Shown here piece by piece: positions 8,763-16,702 of a DNA stretch of 64,000 nt. Under the pieces are notes generated by a model. That model made no database searches and was not told where the DNA came from. It worked only from the letters and a program-made list of their open reading frames with translations. Position numbers and translations under genes: made by a program. The DNA comes from Lachnoclostridium sp. An181 (lineage in GTDB: Bacteria; Bacillota; Clostridia; Lachnospirales; Lachnospiraceae), in NCBI RefSeq assembly GCF_002160325.1, contig NZ_NFKJ01000001.1, positions 1 to 64,000 of the forward strand, in the 5' to 3' direction. Every line of letters begins with the position of its first letter. Positions within the stretch are counted from its first letter, which is position 1.

Positions 8763-9502
8763 AATTTCCACTCTCCTTTTTGCAGCCGTTCTTTTATTAC
8801 AGCTCTTACATAGTCCAGATCTTTCGGCGTATCCACGGACAGGGAAGACGCCCGTACCGGAATCATTTTTAGCTTTTTCCCATGTTCCACAAAGCGCAGT
8901 TCATTGATGTCCTCGATCTTTTCAATTTCTCCTTTTGGCGTAGTTGCAAAGAATTCCAATGCCTGTCTGGAATAAGCCAGTACCCCAAGATGCTTGTAAT
9001 ACTCAAAGCGGATGCTGCTCTTTGGGTGCGGAATGGGGCTGCGCGAAAAAAAGAGGGCATATCCGTCAGTATCCGTGACAACCTTGATATTCGTCTCATC
9101 CACAACCTCCGAAGGTTTTTGGATGACACTCATAAGATTTGCGGCAAAAAACGTTTCCTCATCTTTTGGAACGATTTGTTCAATGATCTCCGGTTCGATC
9201 AATGGTTCGTCTCCATTGACGCACACATAAATATCTGCCAAAATTTTTCTGGAAACTTCATAGAGCCTCTCTGTACTTGTACGATGATTTTTGGAAGTCA
9301 TCATACAATTGATATCGTATAATCTGCAGGTTTCCATGATTTCTTCATTGTCCGTGGCAACGAGAACTTCATCGATTGCCATGCATTTTTTTACCTGCTG
9401 GTACACCCACCAGACCATAGGTCGTCCGCAGATATCAGCCAGTGGTTTGCCTTTGAAACGGGTGGAATGGTATCTTGCAGGAATGATTGCCGCTGTGCGC
9501 AT
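8759..9502 (-). CDS. kdsB: KdsB-like CMP-ulosonate synthetase
   Basis: The 247-residue protein matches 3-deoxy-manno-octulosonate cytidylyltransferase in length and motifs. It has IIPARYHSTRFKGKPL for CTP binding at residues 6-21, GDEPLIEPE in the middle and a C-terminal SVDTPKDLDYVR. KdsB activates Kdo or a related ulosonic acid as the CMP sugar. Kdo is best known from Gram-negative LPS, but here the gene sits in a Gram-positive glycan operon. No kdsA, kdsC or kdsD homologue is recognised nearby. It follows the GT2 fusion gene by 12 bases with an AGGAGG site, and its stop overlaps the aldolase start. This suggests the aldolase makes the acid that this enzyme activates. Confidence 0.82.
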   Translation of the reverse strand: MRTAAIIPARYHSTRFKGKPLADICGRPMVWWVYQQVKKCMAIDEVLVATDNEEIMETCRLYDINCMMTSKNHRTSTERLYEVSRKILADIYVCVNGDEPLIEPEIIEQIVPKDEETFFAANLMSVIQKPSEVVDETNIKVVTDTDGYALFFSRSPIPHPKSSIRFEYYKHLGVLAYSRQALEFFATTPKGEIEKIEDINELRFVEHGKKLKMIPVRASSLSVDTPKDLDYVRAVIKERLQKGEWKF

Positions 9503-9514
9503 GTTTTTCCTCCT

Positions 9515-11242
9515 TTATGACTTCTTTAAAAATTCTCCCAATATCCGAAGTGGTTTTGTCAGTTTCCAACAGGTGGAATTTTCGTAAGTTTCCACTACTT
9601 TTTGAATCTGTTCCTCCACATTTGTCGGGAAAGTTCTCCCTTCCTGTATTGTGGAAATAGCCTGTCCTTTGCCGGCTGCTGCTTTTTCTTTTTTGTAAAG
9701 ATTCCAGTTGTCCAGAATCCGTTTAGACCACATTTTTAAAACATGTTCACTGACCAGCTCAAATCCTTCGGGGATGTCTTTTTGCCAAATTTTGCAGCAG
9801 TTTTCTTCGTCCTTCATATCGTAAGATAGAATACTTGGAAGATAGACGCGCACATGGTTTTTGAGAAGCTGATTTTTCCCGTTTGGATTCAGGTTAAAAT
9901 ACAGGATCAAAAAGTCTCTGATCCGTTCTTTTAAGGGAAGAAACGCCTGATTATAGATGTGTTCTTCCCGATAGGTGTCTAAAAGAGCCTGGATCACATA
10001 ATCTCCTTTCTGCGCTCCAAAACATCCGGCTGTAAGGTTCTCTTCATCTTCAAATCCGAAAAAAACTTTGTTGAAACGGAGCATTTTCAGCCGCAGGTTT
10101 GCTTTCATGTACGGAAAAAGGACGATTCCTCCCTGTTCGTAGAGGGTTAAAAGTGCATAGTATTCCTCCACGTATTCTGTCTTTCCCTCCTCCAGTGCTG
10201 TCTGCACGCTTGTAGGAAGACTTGTCTTTTTAAATGCATGTGCATCTGCCAGGACAATATTTGCCGCTGGAAAATGTTCCTTGAGCATTTCTTCATAGGA
10301 TGCCGGAATATCGCCGTGAAAATTGGCCAGGATAAAGGTTTCCGGAATCACATCTTCATCGATACAATCTAAAATTTTTTGCATTTTTTTGTCTTTTTCC
10401 AGATATGGATTCAAGAGAAAATCTTTCTTATACTTCTGGATCAGCGAAACAAAATCTGCGCCAAATAAGGTCCTTGACTGATACATGTTCCAATACAGCT
10501 GTTTCGCAGTACAGTACACGACTTCGTCTTTATAGGAGGGGTTGCTGTTATCCAAAAAAGAGCGAAATGCCCGGATAATGTCCACCATCTCTCCTGTCAC
10601 TGTGGTGGATATGGTGTTCGGCCTTCGATAATACTGGTAGAATGGCTTTTTCACATACCCGATGTGCGGATATTTGGTGACAAGACATGGGATCAGCGCA
10701 ATATCTTCAAACAACATTTTTTCATATCGATTCTCCTGCCAGATTTTGCGTTTGTACAGTTTGTTCACACTGTAAGTGATATTGTTTCCGTGGGCAATAT
10801 AATCCGGCACATCGATTCTGCTTTCCGGATAGGTTTCCACAACAGTCTTTCGTTGTTCAGCTACATAAATAATCTCCACATCACAGAAAACCATGTCAAA
10901 GTCTTCTTCTTTTGCCTTTTCATACATTGCTTTATACATGTCCGCATGGACTTCATCATCCGAATCCAGAAAAGCAATGTACTCTCCTTTTGCAAGCTCA
11001 ATACCTGAATTCCTGGCCATTCCAAGTCCATCATTTTTTTTGTGGATGACGCGAATCTTATCCGGAGCATTTTGGGCATAGGTGTCACAGATTTTCCCAG
11101 ATGCATCGCTGCTTCCGTCGTCAACAAGAATGATCTCCAGATCTTTTAATGTCTGGGCAAGCACACTGTCCACCGCTTTTTCCAGATAATTTTCCACATT
11201 ATATACCGGGATGATGACAGATACTTTTATATGCTCATTCAT
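9515..11242 (-). CDS. GT2 glycosyltransferase fused to a degenerate GT32-like domain
   Basis: The first 230 residues are a family 2 transferase with SVIIPVYNVENYL, LVDDGSSD and FLDSDDE, so the nucleotide-sugar site is intact. Residues from about 290 resemble the sugar-binding GT32/capsular synthesis domain, seen as PETFILANFHG and YEQGGIVLF. The DxD metal motif expected after the GGI turn is replaced by FPYM, so the second domain may be non-catalytic. The N-terminal domain probably adds a sugar to a growing surface glycan on the cytoplasmic side of the membrane. The start overlaps the previous gene's stop (ATGA at 11239-11242) with a GGAGGG site. It belongs to the 11-gene operon. Confidence 0.82.
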   Translation of the reverse strand: MNEHIKVSVIIPVYNVENYLEKAVDSVLAQTLKDLEIILVDDGSSDASGKICDTYAQNAPDKIRVIHKKNDGLGMARNSGIELAKGEYIAFLDSDDEVHADMYKAMYEKAKEEDFDMVFCDVEIIYVAEQRKTVVETYPESRIDVPDYIAHGNNITYSVNKLYKRKIWQENRYEKMLFEDIALIPCLVTKYPHIGYVKKPFYQYYRRPNTISTTVTGEMVDIIRAFRSFLDNSNPSYKDEVVYCTAKQLYWNMYQSRTLFGADFVSLIQKYKKDFLLNPYLEKDKKMQKILDCIDEDVIPETFILANFHGDIPASYEEMLKEHFPAANIVLADAHAFKKTSLPTSVQTALEEGKTEYVEEYYALLTLYEQGGIVLFPYMKANLRLKMLRFNKVFFGFEDEENLTAGCFGAQKGDYVIQALLDTYREEHIYNQAFLPLKERIRDFLILYFNLNPNGKNQLLKNHVRVYLPSILSYDMKDEENCCKIWQKDIPEGFELVSEHVLKMWSKRILDNWNLYKKEKAAAGKGQAISTIQEGRTFPTNVEEQIQKVVETYENSTCWKLTKPLRILGEFLKKS

Positions 11243-12327
11243 TTCTGCCCTCCTAAATATTTTAAAATGTGTTTCAGCTCATAAATGGTCTTTGGAACAT
11301 AATAATTATTTCCTGCAAACTGAATACGAAACTGTTCCAGATACCGTTTCAGCACATCGTCCTCCTTCCACAGCACTTTCCCGTCATACAGACGGTAGAG
11401 CATCACAGTAGGGATGTCCAGGTCAAGGACAAGTTTTGCGCTCAGTGCAGCGTTGGAGCAGATTGTCAGGATGGTTTTGTCTGTGTTCTGTTCATTCAAA
11501 AGGTAAAGCTCCCAAGGTGCGCCAATTTCATATTTTGGTGTAAGCCCAAGATTGAACGGGAGATTGATCTCATTTCTTGGATGGGGTTTTACGGCAAACG
11601 CATTCGCAGCCACCGCATTTTTACACTGTTCCATGAGAAACAGCTCATTTCCGGAAATTCCTTCCGCCCGAAAGGATTGTTCCAGAAAAACAAATGCAGG
11701 GTCATGTTCGGGCTTTTGATATTGGAAGATGTTATTTAACATTTCGATGAAATCTATATCTTTTGGGTTAATTTTGGGAAGGCGCATGTTCGGAATCTTG
11801 TCTCCTCTTCTGGCAAGACGCGGTTCATAGAGGAGAGCCTTTTCGACTTTATCTCGAATCTCTCTCCCCTGTGCATGTTTATTAATCTGAGAGCGCTCTT
11901 CTTTCAAGTAGTCGATTACATAAGAAGAAAATCCATCCTCATACCAAAGAAATCTGCAAGGATGATCATAATAAACGTGGGCCAGAAGTCTTGCAAAAAA
12001 ATCAAAATTGGAAAAATAGATTTCCCGGTAATCAGCCAATTCTTCACTCAACTGCCACCGAAGAACTGTGCGGCCGCGCTTAAAAACTTCTGTCATTTCC
12101 TTCTCAGATTTTTTTATCGTTTCGTTCAGGTCTTTGACGGATCCGGACAAAACACGTAAAAAAAGCTTGGTGGATATCAACTGCTCCCTCAAAGATACAA
12201 GGCCTGGCGTAACGTCTGTGATGAGAAGTTCCACAGGATAAGGGTTTAGGATCGTCCACTTCATGTGAATGGCCGTCAAAAGCTGATATACAGAATTTAC
12301 AATGATTAAGACAGTTTCATTGGACAT
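11239..12327 (-). CDS. Polysialyltransferase/GT52-like glycosyltransferase (copy 2)
   Basis: The chain is 362 residues from the ATG at 12327, which has a GAGG site about 8 bases upstream. The N terminus IIVNSVYQLLTAI is the opening strand typical of bacterial polysialyltransferase and GT52 enzymes, which use CMP-activated ulosonic acids. Further signs are a VKPHPR segment holding the catalytic-type His-Pro near residue 250 and CSNAALSAKLVL near residue 305. A CMP-sugar donor fits the KdsB-like gene two positions downstream. It directly follows a second, diverged member of the same family (12332-13264). Family assignment is from these motifs only, and the acceptor is unknown. Confidence 0.6.
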   Translation of the reverse strand: MSNETVLIIVNSVYQLLTAIHMKWTILNPYPVELLITDVTPGLVSLREQLISTKLFLRVLSGSVKDLNETIKKSEKEMTEVFKRGRTVLRWQLSEELADYREIYFSNFDFFARLLAHVYYDHPCRFLWYEDGFSSYVIDYLKEERSQINKHAQGREIRDKVEKALLYEPRLARRGDKIPNMRLPKINPKDIDFIEMLNNIFQYQKPEHDPAFVFLEQSFRAEGISGNELFLMEQCKNAVAANAFAVKPHPRNEINLPFNLGLTPKYEIGAPWELYLLNEQNTDKTILTICSNAALSAKLVLDLDIPTVMLYRLYDGKVLWKEDDVLKRYLEQFRIQFAGNNYYVPKTIYELKHILKYLGGQK

Positions 12328-12331
12328 AAGA

Positions 12332-13264
12332 CTACCTCGCAATCTTTTTAACGATAAAATCCTCCGTCAGATTTTCACATCCCGCAGAGTCAAAAGAATA
12401 GACCACAGCAGGTTTTTTATGAAACACGTAAGGTAATAACTCTGACGGAAATGGTTTCTTTAGTACAATTGCATTTGGAAAAATCATCCGGTAATCAAAG
12501 TGATCATCCGGATGCGGTTTGATGAGAAGTTTTGTTTTTGATGGGATATTTTTTTTCATATGCAGGTAAAGCGCTTTCTGGCGATTCCCATCCATGATAC
12601 CAAGACCCGAAAAATTCTGAGTCAGTACAATGGCATCTGCATGTGCATAGATTTTTCTCCTGAGAAAAAACCGGATGATGCGGTTTCGCTCCTTTTCGTT
12701 TAAGTTTTGAAGTTCCATGGATACGTCAAAATTTTCATATTTTTCGTCTGATACAACCATATTCTGGGCCTTTTTCATACACACAATTTTTTTAATGAGA
12801 GGATTTGAGCCGTCAAACAAGCCGTATTTTTTAGCGATTTCTGCGTGTACAGGGAAACGATTTTTCAGGTTTTCATAGAGCATTTCTGCTTTTCCAAGCA
12901 TTCCCGCTGCGTCCTCAAAAAACGTAAATGAAATATTTTCCTTAAGCACATACAATGTAAAATAAAAATGTGCTCCTGCAATATAGATGTCCGTGAACTC
13001 ATCCAAACAGAAAGGGACCTTTTTTTCAAAGTAAAAAGAAACTCGTTCCAATATCGTTCGTTCATCCAGATGAGGAATATGAAGGTAAGGAAAAAGGATT
13101 ACTTTTGTAAAAAAATGTCCGGACACTAATTTTTTATACTGTGGATATTTGCCCACAATAAAATCCGGCAGAATGAGAATTGCGGATTCACAAGGATGAT
13201 ATTTTCTTCGGTGCAGCAGGACTTCTAAAAGCTGGTAAGAGCTGATTGCGTGATACAGTACCAT
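12332..13264 (-). CDS. Polysialyltransferase-like glycosyltransferase (copy 1)
   Basis: The 310-residue protein starts with LYHAISSYQLLEVLL and has IKPHPDDHFDY near residue 250 and VVYSFDSAGCENL near residue 290. These are the same three landmarks (YQLL opening, KPHP, late Ser-containing nucleotide loop) as its downstream neighbour, although overall identity looks low. It is probably a cytoplasmic glycosyltransferase using a CMP-ulosonic acid or a related activated donor. The start has an AAGGAG site 7 bases upstream, and the gap to the next gene is four bases. A broader TagF/CDP-glycerol-type transferase is an alternative that a profile search could exclude. Confidence 0.55.
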   Translation of the reverse strand: MVLYHAISSYQLLEVLLHRRKYHPCESAILILPDFIVGKYPQYKKLVSGHFFTKVILFPYLHIPHLDERTILERVSFYFEKKVPFCLDEFTDIYIAGAHFYFTLYVLKENISFTFFEDAAGMLGKAEMLYENLKNRFPVHAEIAKKYGLFDGSNPLIKKIVCMKKAQNMVVSDEKYENFDVSMELQNLNEKERNRIIRFFLRRKIYAHADAIVLTQNFSGLGIMDGNRQKALYLHMKKNIPSKTKLLIKPHPDDHFDYRMIFPNAIVLKKPFPSELLPYVFHKKPAVVYSFDSAGCENLTEDFIVKKIAR

Positions 13265-13275
13265 TTTTACTCCTT

Positions 13276-15165
13276 TTATCCCACATGGATATCATCCAAA
13301 AGCATGTGAAAGCTTTTGCGATATGCCCTGTTTTTTTTGTTCAAGACTGCCAGCATGGGCGCGTATGCATCTCTTCCACTGACCACGACCGGCATGCCGA
13401 TCTTTGCCTGCGCCGCCTCAAATAAATTTGCAAAATCGAGAATTCCACGGTGGATTTCACGAATCTTTTCAGCATGTTTTGGTGTTTCCTTCCACTTGCA
13501 CGAAAAGCCTTCCTCTTTATTTGGATAAAATCCGATAAAGCTCCCTGCCGGTTCCCCCAGGAGCAGTTCCCAGTACAGATTATGCCCTTTTACGGGGCGA
13601 TGAAATTTCCACAAATCCCGGTTTTCCTGCTGGGAGTAGAGATAACTGACAAGTTTGCCAAAAAAGAGAAAGGATTCTCCACTCTCCCTGTCAAGAGTAT
13701 TGGTACCTGCAAGGATTCCGGTGATCTTACAATCCATTTTCCAGACGTCGTTCACCATATGATCCAGCATCAGGGCTCCGCTCCCTGCCCAGCCAACATC
13801 GATGGCTGCAGCTTGTGTCACGTCTTTTAGAATAGGTGAGAAATAGGCCTTTGCGGCTGCGGCCTGGGGCGTGTAGTGTGCCATGGTCTTGTCCCAGGAA
13901 TTTAAAAGATAGTCTTTGATTTTTTCCGCATTTTTATACGTCAGTTCCTCGGTCTTTTGCAAAAAAAGAGCATTTAAAATTTCTTCCTGCATATCCTCCA
14001 ATTCCATGGACATTAAAATATCCTGTATGGAAAATCCCTGGTCGATTTTGTGAAAAAGGAAACGTTCAAAATATTCATGTCGGTAGTAGTCAGCCGAAAG
14101 TTTCAGGGCAGCCAGTCTTGACCAGAACACATAGGCAATGGAATCCGTTTCATCCGGATAAAGTGTTTCGTACACTTTTTTTAAAACCTTGCCGTCTCGT
14201 GAGAGGAACAAAAGCTTTTCAATTTTGTGTTTTTCTCTGCACGCATGGATAAACTGGCAGTATCCCACCACAAACAGTCCGCCGTAGACAAATCCGTATT
14301 CGTATTCTTTGGAATAGGCAAGAGAGCCGTTGTAAAGATGAGTATTGACGATCCCCCGATAAATACTGCCTGTCAGTACGGATAGATCAAATACACGGTA
14401 TTTTTTTCCCATACGATTGATATTGGGATAAAAAGCAGCATCTATTCCGGCCTTGAGCGCCTGTTCCTCGTCCGAATGGACATGGTCTCCAATATGCACA
14501 TAGGAAAGGGACGAGCCTAATTGCTCTTTTACAATTTGGTAAAGTTCCCCGTTTACCTTTGCCTTTTCATAGTCACAGGATACAAAATATGCAGAAAAGT
14601 CTTTATATCCGCATTCGCTTAAGAGCCGGTGGATACGCTCCTCTCCAAGATACATATCAGACACTGCCACGATGGTCTTTCCCTGTTTTTGCAGCTCTTT
14701 AACCACTTCAAAGAGATACGGGTTTGCCAGGCAGCAACAGGACTCATACTCCCATTCCACCTTGACACCGACTTCTTGTGGAATATGTGTTTCCTTTTCA
14801 ACCTCTGCCCATATTTCTTCCAGGGTCACTTCATATGTTTCCTTTTCCCGCCACTTCTTTTTTCTTGCACTCTCCTCACATTGGACCCGGATTTTTTTCA
14901 GTCCGGGATAGGAAAAATGGAATTCTAACAGATAAAACAGGTCAGATGGCTCAAAAAAAGGGCGAAAGATCAGAGTATCAAATACATCAAATGATATCAC
15001 ATCGTAGCAAGCCAGTTTTTTTGCAAACAAAAGGGATGACTCTTGGACTGCCCTGGAAGATTCACTTCCTTTTGCCAAGAGTCTGGGCGTGCGCCATTCG
15101 TTTTTGTATCGATGTAACTTTCGCTTGATCCGTCCTGCCACCCGCCTGGTCATCTTCTCTTTCAT
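13276..15165 (-). CDS. COG5610-type HAD hydrolase with large C-terminal domain
   Basis: From the ATG at 15165 (AGGAGG site) the protein has 629 residues. The HAD core begins with SFDVFDTLIFRP, continues with VAVSDMYLG and ends with HIGDHVHSDEEQALKAG, so all catalytic aspartates are present. A second domain of about 350 residues follows, marked by LFLSRDGKVL and AIDVGWAGSG. Such proteins occur in cell-surface polysaccharide loci and are classed as predicted HAD hydrolases; the reaction is unproven. A phosphatase role on an ulosonic acid phosphate or a glycan intermediate is possible. The same second domain occurs alone in the gene at 16663-17964. Spacing to the ATPase gene upstream is 16 bases. 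Confidence 0.78.
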   Translation of the reverse strand: MKEKMTRRVAGRIKRKLHRYKNEWRTPRLLAKGSESSRAVQESSLLFAKKLACYDVISFDVFDTLIFRPFFEPSDLFYLLEFHFSYPGLKKIRVQCEESARKKKWREKETYEVTLEEIWAEVEKETHIPQEVGVKVEWEYESCCCLANPYLFEVVKELQKQGKTIVAVSDMYLGEERIHRLLSECGYKDFSAYFVSCDYEKAKVNGELYQIVKEQLGSSLSYVHIGDHVHSDEEQALKAGIDAAFYPNINRMGKKYRVFDLSVLTGSIYRGIVNTHLYNGSLAYSKEYEYGFVYGGLFVVGYCQFIHACREKHKIEKLLFLSRDGKVLKKVYETLYPDETDSIAYVFWSRLAALKLSADYYRHEYFERFLFHKIDQGFSIQDILMSMELEDMQEEILNALFLQKTEELTYKNAEKIKDYLLNSWDKTMAHYTPQAAAAKAYFSPILKDVTQAAAIDVGWAGSGALMLDHMVNDVWKMDCKITGILAGTNTLDRESGESFLFFGKLVSYLYSQQENRDLWKFHRPVKGHNLYWELLLGEPAGSFIGFYPNKEEGFSCKWKETPKHAEKIREIHRGILDFANLFEAAQAKIGMPVVVSGRDAYAPMLAVLNKKNRAYRKSFHMLLDDIHVG

Positions 15166-15181
15166 TGCACTCCTCCTTTTG

Positions 15182-15919
15182 CTACTTTCCCATTTTTTCA
15201 TAGGTATCGCAGACAACATCAGGGTTGCCGCATGCCTTTAGTTTCCCTTTCTCAATCCAGATTGCTTTTGTACAGTTGTTGCGGATGACGGAGGTAGAAT
15301 GAGATACAATAAGGACTGTGGATCCTCCGTGGATCATCTTTTTGATACGCTCTTCGCTTTTCTTTCTAAAAAACATGTCCCCCACACTCAGCACTTCATC
15401 TAAAATGAGTATTTCCGGACTGTCCCCTGCAGTGGCGATTGCAAATCCGAGTCTGGAAACCATGCCGGATGAAAAGTTTTTCACTTTTGTATCCATAAAT
15501 CCGTCAAGCTCGGCAAACTTTACAATTTCTTTATATTTTTGATCAAGAAATGATTTTGTATACCCGATCATTGCACCGTTTAAGTACACATTTTCCTTTC
15601 CTGTAAGCTCCGGATCAAAACCAGTTCCAAGTGTCAGAAGATGTACTTTTTTTCTGTCCACATATACCCGCCCACTGCTTGGGATGAGTGCTCCGGAGAT
15701 GATCTTTAGAAGCGTACTTTTTCCGGAACCATTTGTACCGATGATCCCTGCCACTTCTCCTTTTTTGACTGTAAAACTGATGTTGTCCAAAGCTTTAAAT
15801 GTTTCAGGGCGGTAAGTGCCTTTTAATTTTTTGATCAGCAGTTCCTTCATGCTGTCCGGAACATCTTTTGCCCGTTCAAATTCCATACTCACGTTTTGTA
15901 CGATGACTTCTGTCTCCAT
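15182..15919 (-). CDS. Polysaccharide/teichoic acid export ABC ATPase (TagH/KpsT-like)
   Basis: The protein has 245 residues with Walker A GTNGSGKST at 61-69, signature NFSSGMVSRLGFA at 148-160 and Walker B ILILDEVLSVGD at 170-181. The stretch before Walker A (DVPDSMKELLIKKLKG) and the KALDNISF segment are typical of TagH, KpsT and RfbB proteins, which power export of finished or lipid-linked glycans. No C-terminal carbohydrate-binding extension is present, so export is not gated by that domain. It is paired with the permease 9 bases upstream and would hydrolyse ATP at the inner face of the membrane. Confidence 0.92.
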   Translation of the reverse strand: METEVIVQNVSMEFERAKDVPDSMKELLIKKLKGTYRPETFKALDNISFTVKKGEVAGIIGTNGSGKSTLLKIISGALIPSSGRVYVDRKKVHLLTLGTGFDPELTGKENVYLNGAMIGYTKSFLDQKYKEIVKFAELDGFMDTKVKNFSSGMVSRLGFAIATAGDSPEILILDEVLSVGDMFFRKKSEERIKKMIHGGSTVLIVSHSTSVIRNNCTKAIWIEKGKLKACGNPDVVCDTYEKMGK

Positions 15920-15928
15920 CTGTGCCTC

Positions 15929-16702
15929 CTACAGTTTCTGCATGATAGTATTTCTGTTTTTCTTGAAAATATACCTTCCAAGCAGATAGCTGCCCACGCA
16001 CCAAAAAACAATCCCTGCCCACTCAAAAAAAGTTGGCAGCAGTCCTGACAGAACGGCTTTTCTTAAGCAGTGGATCAAAATGTAGATCGGATTGTTGTCA
16101 ATGACAATTCTGATAGGTCCAGTAAGCTGTTCGGCCGGATAAAAGATAGCCGAGCAGTACATCCAAAGGGTCAAAAAAACCGAATACAGGTGTTTGATGT
16201 CTCCGAAAAAGACATAGGCACTTGCCAAAAGATAGGAAATACCAAGGGTAAATAAAAACAAAAAGAAAACAAAAACAGGAAAGAAAATAAAGGTTGGCCT
16301 AAGAGTAATACGAAACACCGCCAGCATGATTGCATATGCAAGAAACGAATAACCAAGATTTAACAAGGCTGTGTACACTCTTGCAAGGATAAAGAGCTCC
16401 ATCGGAAATTTGACTTTCAAAAGCAGAGCTTTATTGTCCGCAAGTGTTGTCATAGCTGTCGTGGTGGCTCCGGTAAATGCCTGCCACAAAAGATATCCCG
16501 TCAAATAATAGATCGGATAATTTTCAATGGAACGCCGAAACAGCTGCGAAAAGATAAGGGACAGTACCACCATAGAGAGCAAGGGATTGAGTACACTCCA
16601 CACAATTCCAAGATACGACCTTGCATATTTGCGTTTGATTTCTCTGGATGTCAGCTGCTGGATCACGAATGCATACTGTTTTGTTTTTGGTGACAACTGC
16701 AT
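15929..16702 (-). CDS. Polysaccharide/teichoic acid export ABC permease (TagG/KpsM-like)
   Basis: This 257-residue ABC-2 permease opens with the cytoplasmic helix LTSREIKRKYARSYLGIVWSV that is characteristic of TagG, RfbA and KpsM. About six membrane segments follow. It would form the channel through which the glycan leaves the cytoplasm. Its first 40 bases overlap the end of the preceding gene (16663-16702), and an AAGGAG site lies inside that gene. With the ATPase it defines this operon as an ABC-transporter-dependent rather than Wzx/Wzy-dependent pathway. Confidence 0.92.
   Translation of the reverse strand: MQLSPKTKQYAFVIQQLTSREIKRKYARSYLGIVWSVLNPLLSMVVLSLIFSQLFRRSIENYPIYYLTGYLLWQAFTGATTTAMTTLADNKALLLKVKFPMELFILARVYTALLNLGYSFLAYAIMLAVFRITLRPTFIFFPVFVFFLFLFTLGISYLLASAYVFFGDIKHLYSVFLTLWMYCSAIFYPAEQLTGPIRIVIDNNPIYILIHCLRKAVLSGLLPTFFEWAGIVFWCVGSYLLGRYIFKKNRNTIMQKL

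Noticed and set aside
8759-9502. KdsB as evidence for a Gram-negative organism with LPS
   Set aside because: Sortases, LPXTG proteins, T-box, ScpAB and TagGH-type export all indicate a Gram-positive; no lipid A or LPS core genes are present.
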